Source of the DNA: Lathyrus oleraceus
Taxonomy: Eukaryota; Streptophyta; Magnoliopsida; Fabales; Fabaceae
Assembly (NCBI RefSeq): GCF_024323335.1
Contig: NC_066581.1
Location: 437,546,238 to 437,610,237, forward strand
Length of the DNA stretch: 64,000 nucleotides
Direction of reading: 5' to 3'
Below the pieces are notes generated by a model that was not told the origin of the DNA, ran no database searches, and saw only the letters and a list, made by a program, of their open reading frames with translations. The position numbers and the translations under genes were made by a program. This document shows positions 10,598 to 23,698 of this stretch, piece after piece; positions within the stretch are counted from its first letter, which is position 1; each line of letters opens with the position of its first letter.

Positions 10598-13500
10598 ATT
10601 GTTTCCAAAGGAAAAGAGAAAAAGTACGAAAAACACGAAGAAGTTTTAAAACAAAACTAATAAAAAGAGCTAACGGTATGAGGGTTAGTTATGAGGGTTA
10701 GCACCTTAAACATCCATGGTACTCCATGGGAACCTCTTTGAAAATATGTACATTTTAGTTTGAAAAAGGGTGTTGTTTGCAAAAGATTGGAGAGATGGGA
10801 AAAGAATTGTTTTTTTTTAACTTTTGTGTTTGCCAAGACTCTTTGAAGTCTCATGCCTTCGTATCAACAAAGTGAAATGGAGGATCAAAACCTCGTAGTT
10901 CATGGTAAAAATAACAAAGGTGCTTGTTTTGATTCATTTTTAATGTAAATACATTTTGTCATTTTAAGGAGAATACTCAACTAGTCACCCATAAGTATAT
11001 GAGAACTTTGCATTATCATGAGAAGGGCTTCAACTTGGATAAGGATCAACAAGTATGCCACTAGATCTCACAGATGAAAAAGAATTATCATCAATTCTAT
11101 GGGGATATGAGAATTATATTTCAACTATGAAATGACTCATGTCTAAAGTTTGAGAAAAGTTTTAAAAGGAAAAGTGCACAAAGGGCACAAAAAATGATTT
11201 AAATGAATATGCATTTTTTAGTATTTTGAAATTGGTCTGAATATGCTTAAGATGGATTAGCATTTATTGGGAAAAAGGTTTTGAAAATCACTTGACAAGA
11301 GGTCAAGGTTTGTTAAGAAAATGGTGCAAGTTAGAAAACAAGAATGTTTTGAAAAAGAGAGAGGACATTTTGAAAATTAAAGAAATAGGGGAGAAGAAGA
11401 GATTATCCTAGAGCATAAAATAAAAGCTAGGGAGGAAAGATCTAACCAAGAGATACCAAGCTTTATGAAATAAGTCAAGCAAGAATTCCCTCCTTTGGAT
11501 TAAGCCTCAAGCAAGCCAGGTAAGCAAAGAATAATCCATGTATCAAATGAAACCAAAATAACCAAACCAAGTCTTCACAAAAGAAGTCCAAAGTCAAAGG
11601 CATCAGATGAATCCCAAGGTCTCAAGTCACAACCTCCTAAAGCAAAGGAAAAAGTCTTATCTCTAAGTCCATAACTCCATAACAATGCTAAGGATGGTAA
11701 CCTCAAGTCCATAAACCAAGAGAATAAAAAAACTATAGGGGGTTTTCTTTATTAATGTTTTTTTACAAGGAATGAAAAAATGTCCAAATGTACAAAGAAC
11801 AAGTAACATAATCACAAATAATATGATATGGGATGTTAAACATAAAGTATAAATTAAATGGAATAAAATAAATAGCATAAATTAAATTACATTGAAGTAA
11901 TAGTTAATACAATAAAATGTTAGTAAATGATGTTAGTAATCAAAAATGAAAGATGGTTTGGTCATTCTTTGGAGAACACTCAACTATTCACCCACAAGCA
12001 TGAAAACATGAACCCATACATCATTATGAGAAGGGCTTCAACTTGGATAAAATCAACAAGTATGCCACTAGCTCTCATTAATGAAAAGGGAGCAATATTT
12101 TCACACAATACCATGAGGAGTATGAGACTTACAATCTCACTTATAAAAATGCATTTGCTTTCGGGACAAACTTAGCGTTATGTTAAGCAATCGTAATTGG
12201 ACTTATGTAGAAGTCACGACTATATGAGGCCGGACAATAATAATGTTAGTGTTAATACATGCTAGAGAAATGGTATGTAAATCATTCCCCTAAAGTCATG
12301 TCATACAAAAAGAAAGAAAAAAGAAATGATCAAGCACAAAGGCTAGGAGGATGGTCCATTACTTTAATCCATACTTCATGACACTTAGGACAAACTTATG
12401 CATCAATCCAAAGTACCTTAAATGATCCATGATCAATTAGGATGTAGATTTGAAATGATGAAAGTTTATCAAGTACCAATCTACGCATCATGAATAAGAT
12501 GAGCACAAGTTATCCAATTGATCAAAGGGAAAAAGAAAGAGATGAAGAAGATGGGGACAAGATAAGTCACACCAAAATTGGACCAAAGGTTTGATCAAGT
12601 CATCATCAAAATCAATCATTCATTTTGGTGGATTAGGGTTTTCACCCCATCAACACCCAAGATCCATTGAGTTTGATGAGACTCATGATCCAAACCATCA
12701 TGATCCAAGGCCAACAGAAGTTCATAAAGGTCACACAAATATAAAATGCAATTAAATGAAATAAAAATGCACCAAAAGTATTTTTAAATAAATTTTAAAA
12801 TAGAAATAAAATGAAAAATCCATAAAGTCCTTCAAAACATCAAATAAATGGCCGAAAAATTATGGAACGTTGGAAATAAAATAAGAAGCATGTAATAAAT
12901 TTTTCAAAATTTAAAAATGCAGAAAAGTATTTTTAAACCAATTAAAACAAAGGAGAAAATAGAAATTCCATAAAAATAGAAAATTAGTTAAATAAAATGT
13001 GAAAAAAGAAACAGATGAAGAAAAACAAAAGAGAATTTTAGAAATTATTTTGGGATTTTTGGGATGTAAAATGAATTTTCTATGAATTTTAAAAGAAAAA
13101 GAAATTAAAAATAATAAAAGAAAAAGAATTAAAAATCATAAAAATACAGAGCGTTGGATCACGCCTTATTAATTGACGTGGCAGATCCAACAGTCCTCAT
13201 ATTAGGGCACACGATAGAATACAACACAAACAACACACGGGATCCAATTCAAAACAAACCAATGAAAACATTCCATCTGTCCAATGTCTCTAACCAAACT
13301 CAGATGACCCGGAACACTCCAATCATCTTCTCCGATGGTCTCTCACTGGAGTTTCATTGTTTGGTAAATTCAGAACACGAGACCACCACTATTATGATCC
13401 TCTTCTCATCCCGAATTCAACCTTATGCTCCAAATTCATTTATCTAAATCGAGCACAGAAAATTCCAGAGAAGTTTCAGAAGCAAGCCATGAAAAATAAA

Positions 13501-15246
13501 ATTAAATGATAAACACGGTCATTCAACACCAAATAAGTTAGGGGAAAGCATCAGGGAGTGAATGACAACATTGTGGTAACTTGTTTGAGTTTAAATGATG
13601 CTCAGAACTACCTTGTCCAAATGGTGGTCAGAAGTTGATGAAGTTTGATCTGGTTATAGCACTTCAAAAGGTCGCAAAGCTTGGGATTTGTTGCAAAAGC
13701 TTCAGATGATGCCGAAGATGCTAATGGAATCAAGAAATTGGATTAACATGAGCTGGAATTTGAAACACGATAGTTGAATTTTTCTGGAAAATTTCAAGTT
13801 GCAACAGGGGTTTCTTGGCTCTCCAAAGCTTGGAAATGAATGCAGTAGCTTCCTTTATTTATATGGAAAGTGTTTGGATTCAAATACGTGTGGAATGATG
13901 TTAAATTTGTGCAAAATGAATTTGATCTGAATGTGAGAAAATTGTGACTTGCAACTCATCAAAACTCATCCAAATGATGTGTTTCAAAGGTCAATTAACT
14001 TATGGAGACTTGGTTAAACATGTTTAGGTCCAAAACACATGCTAATTTGGCTTGGAATTGAGATTAGTGAAGTTCAAATTTTGGACAATGGTAATTTCTT
14101 CAGTTCCAAGTCACCATGTTCAACCAAATAGGGCATCCTTCTTAGGAGGCTTTTCGGTCCCATTCTTTTTGCAATATGTTGATATCATAGAAAATATCAC
14201 AATGTGCCAAGAAATTTTTCATTTATATGCTTGAGCATAAAGTTATGGCATGTTAAAGTTGGCACGGAAAACTGATCATGTAACTTAGACAAATTCAAGT
14301 GTTCAATGGCTGAAAATGACCTTTAATGTCTCAATAAATTCCATGGCCTTCCAATCATAATTTGACCTTGATCATTGAAGAAAACTTGTATAGGGAATCA
14401 CAAATGACATTTTGCAAAAAGAATCATCCTCAAATGTTGAAAATTGAAGAAGTTATGAATCTTAAAAAATTGAGAAAAGGTCACTTGAAAATAGGTCAAA
14501 TTTCACTAAGTCCACAAATGACCTATAATGTCTCCAAACTTTTGATGGTCCTCAAAACATAATTGGCTCTTATCATGTAAAGAGAAGTTGTAAAGGATGT
14601 TGAGAAGAGTCATATGCAAAAATAAGCATTCAAAAATGTTGACTTTTTGGTCAAACCACTTGGAAGAAGCTTGTGTACTTGGACTTTTCTTTCATTTCAA
14701 GGTACATGGTTGATCATATGAACTCAAAATAAGGTGTCCTTTAATGTCTCTTGATTAAAATGCTCAAAGCTTGAGGTAACTTGTTGAACAAGGCACAAAA
14801 ATAAACACATGAACCTTTGGCTTTCCTTGAGAAGTAAACAACAAAGCTTTGATGTACTCTTGCTTAAAATGAGATTGAAAGGTGCTTTAAAGCCTTCGAT
14901 ATCATGCATTGAAAGATAGCCCCCCTTGAAATCAATGGTTGGCCACACTTTACTGAGGAATCAAAGAAAACCTAACTGAGGAATCATTCTTGATACCCTT
15001 GATTAAAAGCCCTACCTTGCACAATAAATTTAAAGAAAACAAGACATATTTTTTCTATTTTAATTAGTGGTTAGAGAAGCAATGAACATATAAACATAAA
15101 GGTAAAACATCAATAAAGAGGTGCTTGATAATCCCTGCAAAAGCAAAACCTAAATATGAGAGGGAGAGGGACCAAGAGGTGACCTTGTTTGTGTGCAAGG
15201 ATGCCAATGGTATGTGGGATCTTAGGGTTAAAAATTAGGGTATCAC
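10598..15246 (+). repeat. Long non-coding block, probable giant Ogre/Tat-type LTR
   Basis: No protein domain is found over 4.6 kb. The block ends ...AAAATTAGGGTATCACA at 15246, where the second Athila begins abruptly; such an end fits an LTR. Length and texture resemble the 4-6 kb LTRs of Ogre elements in pea-tribe legumes; that is recognition by style, not a search. A 160-180 bp segment is repeated at 10968-11130 and 11971-12150 (around gagaagggcttcaacttgg). An inverted pair GTTGGATC/GATCCAAC lies at 13153-13160 and 13184-13191. I could not find a 5-bp target duplication. It may be a solo LTR or a fragment. Confidence 0.45.
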
Positions 15247-15479
15247 ACCCATCATTAAGAAGGAACTGGTACATGAAGATGAAGCAGGACTTTTTGCAAA
15301 GTTCGAGGAAATATTGGCTGCACTTCAGGTAAATATCTCATTTCATGAGGTTTTATAACTAATTTCCAAGTTTGCTAAGTTTATGCAGGCATTGCTGAAG
15401 GGGAAAAATAGATGTTGACTTGAGAATATGTAAGCATGATAGAGAAAGAGGAGGTGGCAGAATCTCAGGCATTTCCACC

Positions 15480-16006
15480 AAAGATGAAGGATCCTTAAAA
15501 GTTCACCATCACTTGTACCATTGGTGGAGTAAAAATTCCACATGCTTTATGTGACTTAGGGTCAAGCATCGATGTCATGTCGCTGAAAATTTTTAAGGAG
15601 ATGAAGATAGGTGATATCACACCTAGCAATATAACTCTCACTTTATTCAATTCATTTGTCACTCATCATATTAGCATTGTACATGATATGTTAGGTCATG
15701 TTAATGGCTTAACCTTCCCTGTAGACTTTGTGGTGATTTACATGAAAGGAGATTTATGAGGGTTGGTTATTCTCGAACGCCCCATTCTTAGCAATCAGGA
15801 AGGCAAAGATTGATGTAGAGATGGGTGAACTTATTTTGAAGTTCAACAAAGAAAGACTAATTTTTAAGGTGTATGAATGGGCACCGTATATGGAGGACTT
15901 GGATAGTTGCTACCAAGTGGAAGAAAAAGGTAGTGAAGTTCATAAAGGAATGAGAACAGGAGCTTTTACCCCCGTGAGGGTATCCTTTGCGCCTAACGTG
16001 TTTTAA
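15480..16006 (+). pseudogene. Athila-2 retropepsin (protease)
   Basis: It reads ALCDLGSSIDVMSLKIFKEM, then LTFPVDFVVIYMKGDL, the D-[LS]-G-[AS] core and second strand of an Athila-type aspartic protease. Frame changes and stops break it after 15759. The following frame, 15821-16006, ends just before the conserved GGAGGCAACCCA block. A short gag-like piece (KFEEILAALQ) precedes it at about 15300. As in Athila-1, no RT follows. Confidence 0.7.
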
Positions 16007-16060
16007 GCATGGGACGTCAAGCTAATGACGGAAAAGAAGCGCTATATAGGAGGCAACCCA

Positions 16061-17287
16061 TCGGTTATAACTAGTTTTATTTTGTTTTGCAGAATTCACA
16101 TTATTATTATTCAAGACCTATTAAGAGACGAATTAGCTACTCGAGTATAACCCTTCCTTGACGATTTATATTATCTTTAATAAACGAGTTTGTAGTTGTT
16201 ATTTTTTTCAGATTTTCAGTTTAGCACTTTAGCATTGAACAAATGATCCAAAATAAACTTGATCATCAAAATAACAACTAGCAACTTGAAGGCAAGGGAA
16301 GAGAAAATAATTAAAGTCCTTGTACTCAACCTTCAAATACCTCATCTAGTAAGGTTTGAGCCAAATAATTTCCATTATTCACTTTTCTTTCTTTATGAGT
16401 GTATTCATGCATTATTATTTTATCTAGTTTGATCTATTTTTGATTAAGTTCATCTGGTTTGACCAACACACGCTAAGGAAATGTTTTGTTTATAACTTTG
16501 AGCCTTTTTATGTCACCATGTAGTAATAGGTATATTCATTGCTAACCACTTTGAGCTTTAGATATTCTTTCGGTGACATAGCCTAAAATTCTTAGCCATA
16601 TGACTTGAAAGGTCTTTTCTTTTCACCCTCTCTTCGGAGTTAGGTACAAGTGTAGTTCCTAAAGTGTATGATAAAGGTTCAGTTTGGGGTTACTCTTGGA
16701 AGTGAGCAAATTTTAAGTTTGGGGTTAGGGAACTAGAGAATATTGGCCAAAATTTCAAAAACATTTGAGAAAAAAGAAGTGGAAAAAGACACTTCAAAAA
16801 AAAGGAAAAAAAGAATGAAAGTATAAGAAGGACCAATAATTTCTAGTACCGTCAAAAAGGAACAAAGAGGTCGATGATAGAAGGATAATTAGGCACCTAA
16901 CTCCAAAGATTTAAACCTACTTTCCTAAAAATATCCTACCAAACATAAGCCAAGTTACAACCTGAAAAAACCTTTAATGTGTGTGTTGTGATATTTGTGA
17001 TGAATTATATTAGAACATGATCAAGTTAAGCATAATTGATTTTGCATGTTGATTGAGAGATCACCCTATCCATTGAGTGAGTTTACAGACAGGTTGAGTA
17101 CTCGTCAATGTTGAAGACGTTTTCCGAATTTGTCGGATAAAAGTTGGAAGCTAGAATAATGGTCAGGTAAAAGAAAATTTTTATTTTGTGATATTCGATT
17201 ATTATTGTGCGACTTGTTTTATGTTGAAATGTGCAGTTGCAAGCGAGTTACTTGAGGACAAGTAACGATTCAAGCTTGGAGTTCTTA
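16061..17287 (+). other. Athila-2 3' non-coding region
   Basis: No coding domain. It holds repeated AGTTTGGGG words and ends with a decayed polypurine tract (caagcttggagttctta) before the LTR. Confidence 0.6.
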
Positions 17288-18384
17288 TGACAGTTTGTTA
17301 TTGCATGAATTTAGTTGAAGAATCAGATCAAAACAAGTGAAAGATGAGACAAAATGAAGAAGAAAGACCAAAGAATGAGGAAAAAATAGCTAAGTGTGAA
17401 AATTATGGACTTAGTAAAAATTTGAGTGAAAAATAAGCAAAAAGAGTGCAGCTTCGGAAATAATCACATGCACCATCGTGCAGCATCGTGCACGCGATAG
17501 GGGTCATAAAAGTTGCATTGCACACGCGATACAAGTCATCACGTACATGATGGTCCTTTTTTCTGGGCTTTTTCTGACGCATATGGTCCATTGTGAGCAC
17601 TTTTTAAGGATAATTTTTGCACTTTGATAAGGGTTGCAAAAATTGGAGAGCCAAGCATGATTTTGAGAGTATAAAAGGAGATTTTTAGGGCATTTGAGGC
17701 CATTACTTCGAGGGAACTCATATGTTATTTTCATCTATCAATTGTGGGATTGTAATCTGAATTATGAGTAGCAAAACTCCTCTAGGTTAGGTTGTGTTGT
17801 AATGAACTTATTTCAATATTGTTGGGTAATATGTTGATTTGACTTTGTATGAACCTTTTAATCTATAATGTTATTCAATTGCTCATTGTTCTTAATGTTT
17901 TTTTGGGGCACATAGGGAATACTGACTCTTAGCCTGTGTGTTGGATCTAGGGTACTTACGCTAGTTGAATAGGAATAAGAGACCCCCAGTAGTGGCATGT
18001 GGAATTAACATTTTGTACATCGCCTAATCCTACTTACGCTGGTGGACTAGGGATAGGAAGCTCCAAGTAGTGATTAGTGAGTTATTTTGTGAGGGATCGG
18101 TTATAACTACTTTTTTAATTATCCATGGGATTATAGTGATAAGATCATTTATACAAGGCATCAAACATCAACAATAGAGAAATAGGGGATTCTAAAACAC
18201 AACCTGACCGATTCCGTAATTTTGTTTAAACTCTTATTTACTTTTCACATTGCAACTAGACCCCCCCCCTTTTTTTACTAGTTTTTATATATTGCACACA
18301 TTTTATCTTGTTAGAAGGTAGTCCCTGTGGATTTGATCTTTTTATTACTGCGACGCAACCGGTACACTTGCCGAGAAGTCATCA
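17288..18384 (+). repeat. Athila-2 3' LTR
   Basis: It is taken to run from TGACAGTTTG after the polypurine region to ...AAGTCATCA at 18384, about 1.1 kb. Imperfect palindromes (ATCGTGCACGCGAT and ATCACGTACATGAT, 17475-17553) lie upstream of TATAAAAG at 17670-17677. With no partner LTR the ends are an estimate. Confidence 0.6.
17670..17677 (+). promoter_or_regulatory. TATA box of Athila-2 LTR
   Basis: TATAAAAG, about 120 bp after the imperfect palindromes. Confidence 0.6.
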
Positions 18385-19411
18385 CGAGAGCACAATATAC
18401 TTGAAGATGGTTAGCAAGTGTCTTTGGAGTTAGGTTAACACAACCTTGTTGTGGTATGCTTTCAAAATAAACCTTGCTTCAATTAGGTCTTTGGAGGCTT
18501 GTAACGTGGTCTGGTTCACGGTTTTCAAAACAAGGGATATAAGGCTCAAAAATTTATTTTTAACTCACCCCATTCTCCTTGATGATCTTTGTTCCTATGT
18601 TTAGTTTATTCAACACATGCATTCATTTTCCAAGAGGGTTTTGAAGCTGAAAATATGATGGTTCGAGAAACAATGAGGTTTTTTGCTTGAGGTGGCAGCA
18701 ACTACTTTTGTTCGATAGTCACTAAATTTTGTTTTTGTCAAGAATTTTGGAGGCCCTTTGATTCTTGATATAGTGGTCACCTAATCTTATTTTTTGTTGA
18801 GGGTTTTAGTAACATCTTTTGATTTTTACTTTTTATCCCGATTTTTTGCATGGAGCACTCTTTCGAGTTTTTTGTCCACCGGGATACCCTAATTTTTGCT
18901 TAAGTCGTTTTTTCAGGTTCTTAACTTAGCAGGCTTTTCTTTCTTCTTCTTTTTTTAAATATTGTGATTGTCTTGTAATTGGTTGGTGAGGAACAACCTT
19001 CTTGGAATTTTCTTTGACCATAATAGTAGTAATAAGAAGATTATTAACTACTCAATTGCTTGAGGAAATATCTTGACATTCTAGGATAACTGATTCAACA
19101 CTTTGACAATGATATGGCTATTTAAAAATTTAATTCTTTGAACTTCTTAAATGTTTGTTGAACAATCAGTGTACATGCCAAACTTTAAGAAAATATCTTC
19201 ATCTTCGATGATTTTATATAGTGGTTCGGCAATTTGTCCTCGTTATGCCTACTCCATTCTTTGATGATTTTCACCATCAGGAATGGTAACATCTTCCACT
19301 ATTTTAAATTTAAATATACAAGTATTTTGGTACAATGAATTATTATCAACCCAAACACTAACAATCCAATGTTTTAGCCAACACGAATATAAAACAAATC
19401 ATAATTACTTC
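18385..19411. other. Unassigned repeat-like sequence
   Basis: No open frame or domain recognised. T-rich, with phrases such as ttttttgtccaccgggatacccta that read like 3' non-coding retrotransposon sequence of legumes. Family not known to me. Confidence 0.3.
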
Positions 19412-21480
19412 TGTTGATGCAGATTACTCGTCTACTAATAGTTAAGACCTTTAACGATCTTGATCTAAAAAACTTGATAGACACAATAAGCATGCTCTAA
19501 AATGTAAGTTGAGTAGCGCCTAAGAGGGGGTGTGAATTAGGTTCTTTGAAACTTTTTCCGGTTTTATGAAAAACTGTGTTCTTTCTTTTCTGGTTAGGTT
19601 AAGCAATGAACGGTAAACTGCGGAAAGTAAAGAACACGAAGAGATATCCTGGTTCCCCTCACAGATCGAGAGTACTCTTGTCCCCTTTTAATATGAAAGA
19701 GATTTTACTATTGTTAGGACTTTTCCTAGTCTTTCTATGAAGACACTAACAATCACACCAAGAACAATCCTCTTGGATATTACACTAAGTTCAAAAAGAG
19801 AACAATCCTCCCTTTTAATGAACCTCTTGTTTCCAACAATCCTGGACAACAAGGACAAAGCAACAGTATGAGTTTTTTACAAGTTTTTGACAAGTGAAAT
19901 AATCTATCAATCTATTGATTGATCTTCTCCTTTAAAGTAATCAAACTTCTTTATGACAAACAAGTGCTTTAATGATGATATGGATGAAACTATATGACTG
20001 TGTATGAAAATTCTATACATAGTTTCACCAAAAAATTTGATCAAGAACACTTGAAATAATTTTGAAAAGATGAATGAAGAAGATTGTTTGAAAATATTTT
20101 GTGAGAAAGGAGGTATGTTCAAAATCTGAAAAAATGTGTTATATATAACCCTTAGACACCTCTCTAAATGGTTACATTACATGAAAGGATGCCATAGTTC
20201 AATAACACACTCCATCGAAAATTTTCATGAAAAATGCAATGTTTTCTGTCACTGGTTCAGTGGTAATCGATTATCCAATATGGTGTAATCGGTTACACGT
20301 GAGCCAACGTTACAATATTTGAAAAAATGCATTATGTAATCGATTACCAAAAGGGTGTAATCGATTACTTGCTGTAAAAATTGCCTTACAGAGCTGCACG
20401 CATAGCTGGTAATCGATTACCTTAATGCTGGTAACTGATTACCACACAGCAGAATGGCAGAATGCATTTTGAAATAAAGGTGACTGCCAAAAGAGAAAGG
20501 TTTAAGAGACCTAAGCAGCAAACACATGTATGGATGATAAAAACTAGAGCACTTGACTTATCATAGAGAGAATGCGAACTTAATACCTTAACACTTTGAC
20601 TGAATCAATAGAAATCTTCAAGACTTTGAAATGCTTTAAAAAGAAATGCTTGAGCTTGAGTCTTGAGTCATTCTTTTTGAAATGCATATATGTTGAGCAT
20701 GTCTTCATCAAAACACTTTTAGAAGCTTGCCTTCACATAAGATTCAATTCTGTAACACCATTTACTCGAATCTGACGAAGTCTTGTCCAATGGATTGTTC
20801 TAAAAACAAATGAGGTCAACTCTCAACTTTGTTCAATGACAAACTTTACTCTGATCCACCAAAGTCATCTTTGGAGTATGGAGATAACTTCTGCAGCAAA
20901 CATTACTCTGATCCACCAAAGTCTTCCTTTGGGTATGTATAAAATTCTCCTCTTACTTCATAAGCACCAATCAACAATGTGAAAAAAGAAATTATACTTT
21001 TTCTCTATACAAACAGAAAAACTTCACACAAAAAACATTAGATTTCCTAATGTACCTTAATCTACCTCTCACATTCAATATTTAGATATGATCCCCACAA
21101 TAATGGGTTCTTGGTATAAAGTTAAATATGATGAATAGTATCTAAAGGATCTCACGCAACATAACTGCAAACTTCTAACACTCTTAACATTCTAGGAATT
21201 TTTCACAAGGTTGAATCATTGAAATAGTGTATTTGGGAATGAAGAAACTTTTAATGTTTCTCTCAAGGTTATTGACAAAGAAAGATTGGATTCTTGATGA
21301 ATATTTTGGGTTCTCTATCAGAAAGATTCAACAGCTTATCAAAAGAATTTATATTAACTTGACATAGCTTTATGTTTCAAGATTACACTTGATATCACTT
21401 GTGATCATCACATTTTTTACCAATTGACATCTCTGACATCATTTGTAAAAGTTACAAAAAAAAAGGATTAGACATTTGCT
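19412..21480 (-). repeat. Copia-like LTR remnant, minus orientation
   Basis: It begins TGTTGATGCAG, followed by the phrase agcgcctaagagggggtgtgaatt seen in plant copia LTR regions. It contains six copies or near-copies of the palindrome GTAATCGATTAC (20264-20442) and, on the minus strand, a TATA-like TTATATATAA (20139-20148). Overall texture is like the minus-oriented SIRE LTRs at 37307 and 43601, but the sequences are not the same. The right border is uncertain. Confidence 0.45.
20264..20442. repeat. GTAATCGATTAC palindrome cluster
   Basis: Copies at 20264-20273 (TAATCGATTA), 20286-20295 (one change), 20336-20347, 20357-20368, 20409-20420 and 20431-20442 (one change). Confidence 0.9.
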
Positions 21481-21514
21481 AGAGATAAGGCAAAGAGGGG
21501 AGGGGGGGAGGGGG

Positions 21515-22306
21515 TACAATGTGATTTGAATCAAAGAAATAATTATTTAAATCAAATGTAGTAAAGTCAAGAGTTTTTTATTTGTGATTTGAATCATGTC
21601 TAGGTGTTTGATTCGAGTCAAGCAAAGTATGTTTTAAACCATACTTAATTTTAAAGAAAATTTAATTTCCATGATTCGAATCAATTTTCCTATGATTCGA
21701 ATCGAGAAGTATTGTGATTTGAATCACACGCTTCCATGATTCGAATCGAGAAGTATTGTGATTTGAATCACACGCTTCCATGATTCAAATCAGAGTGGCA
21801 ATGGTGAATTCTTTACTTCCAAGTAGGTATATAATTCGAATCACAACTTGTCTGATTTGAATAAAGCCTTACAAAAACCTTGATTTAAGACTTCTAACTT
21901 GTGATTCAAGCTAAACCCAATATTTTGATTTTTATTTAGGGGGGGGGAGGTACATTGTGATTTGAATCAAAGAAATAATTATTTAAATCAAATGTAGTAA
22001 AGTGAAGAGTTTTTTATTTGTGACTTGAATCATGTCTAGGTGTTTGATTCGAGTCAAACAAAGTATGTTTTGAACCATACTTAATTTTGAAGAAAATTTA
22101 ATTTACATGATTCGAATCAAGAAGTATTGTGATTTGAATCACATGCTTCCATGATTCAAATCAGAGTGGCAATGGTGAATTCTTTACTTCCAAGTAGGTA
22201 TATAATTTGAATCACAACTTGTCTGATTTGAATAAAGCCTTACAAAAACCTTGATTTAAGACTTCTAACTTGTGATTCAAGCTATACCCAATATTTCGAT
22301 TTTTAT
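21515..22306. repeat. Tandem duplication with TGATTCGAATCA words
   Basis: The segments 21515-21935 and 21951-22306 are near-identical direct repeats, each preceded by a G-rich run (gaggggggg type). The first copy is longer because a segment of about 43 bp (gattcgaatcgagaagtatt...cttcca) is itself doubled. TGATTCGAATCA-like palindromes recur throughout. Confidence 0.9.
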
Positions 22307-22703
22307 CAAATTGCAAAGGCTAAAAAACACATTCTTATAGGTCCAATTCCAATAGATTAAATGTAGAGGCTTCTCACGGTACATGTCCAAAAAGTGAAGT
22401 GATAAGTTTATAACCAAACTACAAACATATTATACAAATGCGATAAACTAAATTACATACACACAAAGATAAAAATGGACGGAACATCAAAATAAATGAT
22501 AATGATTGCAATGCAATTTTAGGAGGGATACAATTGTGTCATGGTTGCATGAACCAAAATGGAAGTTTGGATGAAGGAAAAAAAGAATTGATAGGCTTGG
22601 TTTGAAATTAAATACCCATCTTTAAAATCCATCCACGCCAACCTAACTTCATAAGACTGTCTTGGAATAACAACATTATTCATGCTTTCAACCAATTGGA
22701 GTC
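22307..22703. other. Unassigned spacer before the chromovirus
   Basis: AT-rich, no open frame or repeat recognised. Confidence 0.3.
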
Positions 22704-23659
22704 TGTGACACCCCAGTTTTTAAATTATTTTATTTTATTGAGTTTTATATGTTTAAATGATGTATTGGAATGTTCTATGTATTTTTGGTGGGGTTATTTG
22801 GAGTTAGGTAGATTTTATATAATTATCACACTGTTTTGATTAATTAAAATAATAGCAATATGGATAAAATAAGAGATATTAAGATATGGGGTGGAAAATA
22901 GGATAATTTTATAATTGGTGTGGTAAGGAGTGAGAGGCCAAAAGTTGAGGAGGAAAAAATAGAAATAACTAAAATAAAATAATGAGGTTTTAATTTAAAA
23001 GAAAATGGAGAGAAAAATAGGTTATGCAGTATGTAGAGTTTTGGAGCAAAAGAGGTTCTGAGAGGCAAAGGGAAAAACTTAGGATTCCAATGCAAAAGCT
23101 TTAACTTTTCTACAGAATTTAGGTAAGGGGGATTATTAATCTATGGTTGTGTTTTTCATGAAGGATGGAGAGGAATTTTAACCCTCTTCCTTGTTGTTTT
23201 CTCCATCCTCCATGGATGAGGTTTAGAATTCTTGAGATTTGATGTGTAAACCTCTCTGGATTATGATGTTATGAATCTATTTTTATGTTATGATAAGTGT
23301 TGAGTCTGTATGCAAATTATATGTGAAATTAAAATTGGTGTTGTTCTTGTTTATGTGGTTTTGGTGATGATGAACATAATGTAAATCTTTATGATAAATT
23401 AATGTTGATGTGTAATTGGTGTTGATTTTGTATGTTATGTGTCCAATATATTATGTATGTTGTTTTTATGTTTGATTTGGGTGGTTAGGGGTTAAAATCA
23501 TAGCTTTGGAAGTAATCCAATGGTGGAAATCTCATATTCTGTAATCTACACAGCGGGAAGAGCTTATGGGTGTCAACATAGTGACAGGGTAACTGTCATA
23601 GTCCTCGAGTTAGGTTTTTCACCCCAGCGTCAATAGAGTGACGGGTTATGTGTGTGTGT

Positions 23660-23698
<39 letters not shown>

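Larger units (their letters stand above)
15247..18384 (+). mobile_element. Athila-2: 3' part of an Athila-lineage element
   Basis: A broken gag end and protease, the conserved GGCAACCCA block (16016-16060), repeated AGTTTGGGG words (about 16680 and 16715), a polypurine region after cttgaggacaagtaac (about 17250), and one LTR. The 5' part is absent, cut at the border with the preceding long block. Confidence 0.75.

Noticed and set aside
13154..13447. 97-codon open frame in the giant LTR-like block
   Set aside because: No motif and no neighbouring retroelement gene in frame; treated as chance.
18257..18277. C and G homopolymer runs (also 52126, 53765, 63560) as telomere-like or regulatory sites
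   Set aside because: Plain homopolymers within or near LTRs, and a likely place for sequencing-length error; no telomere repeat unit.
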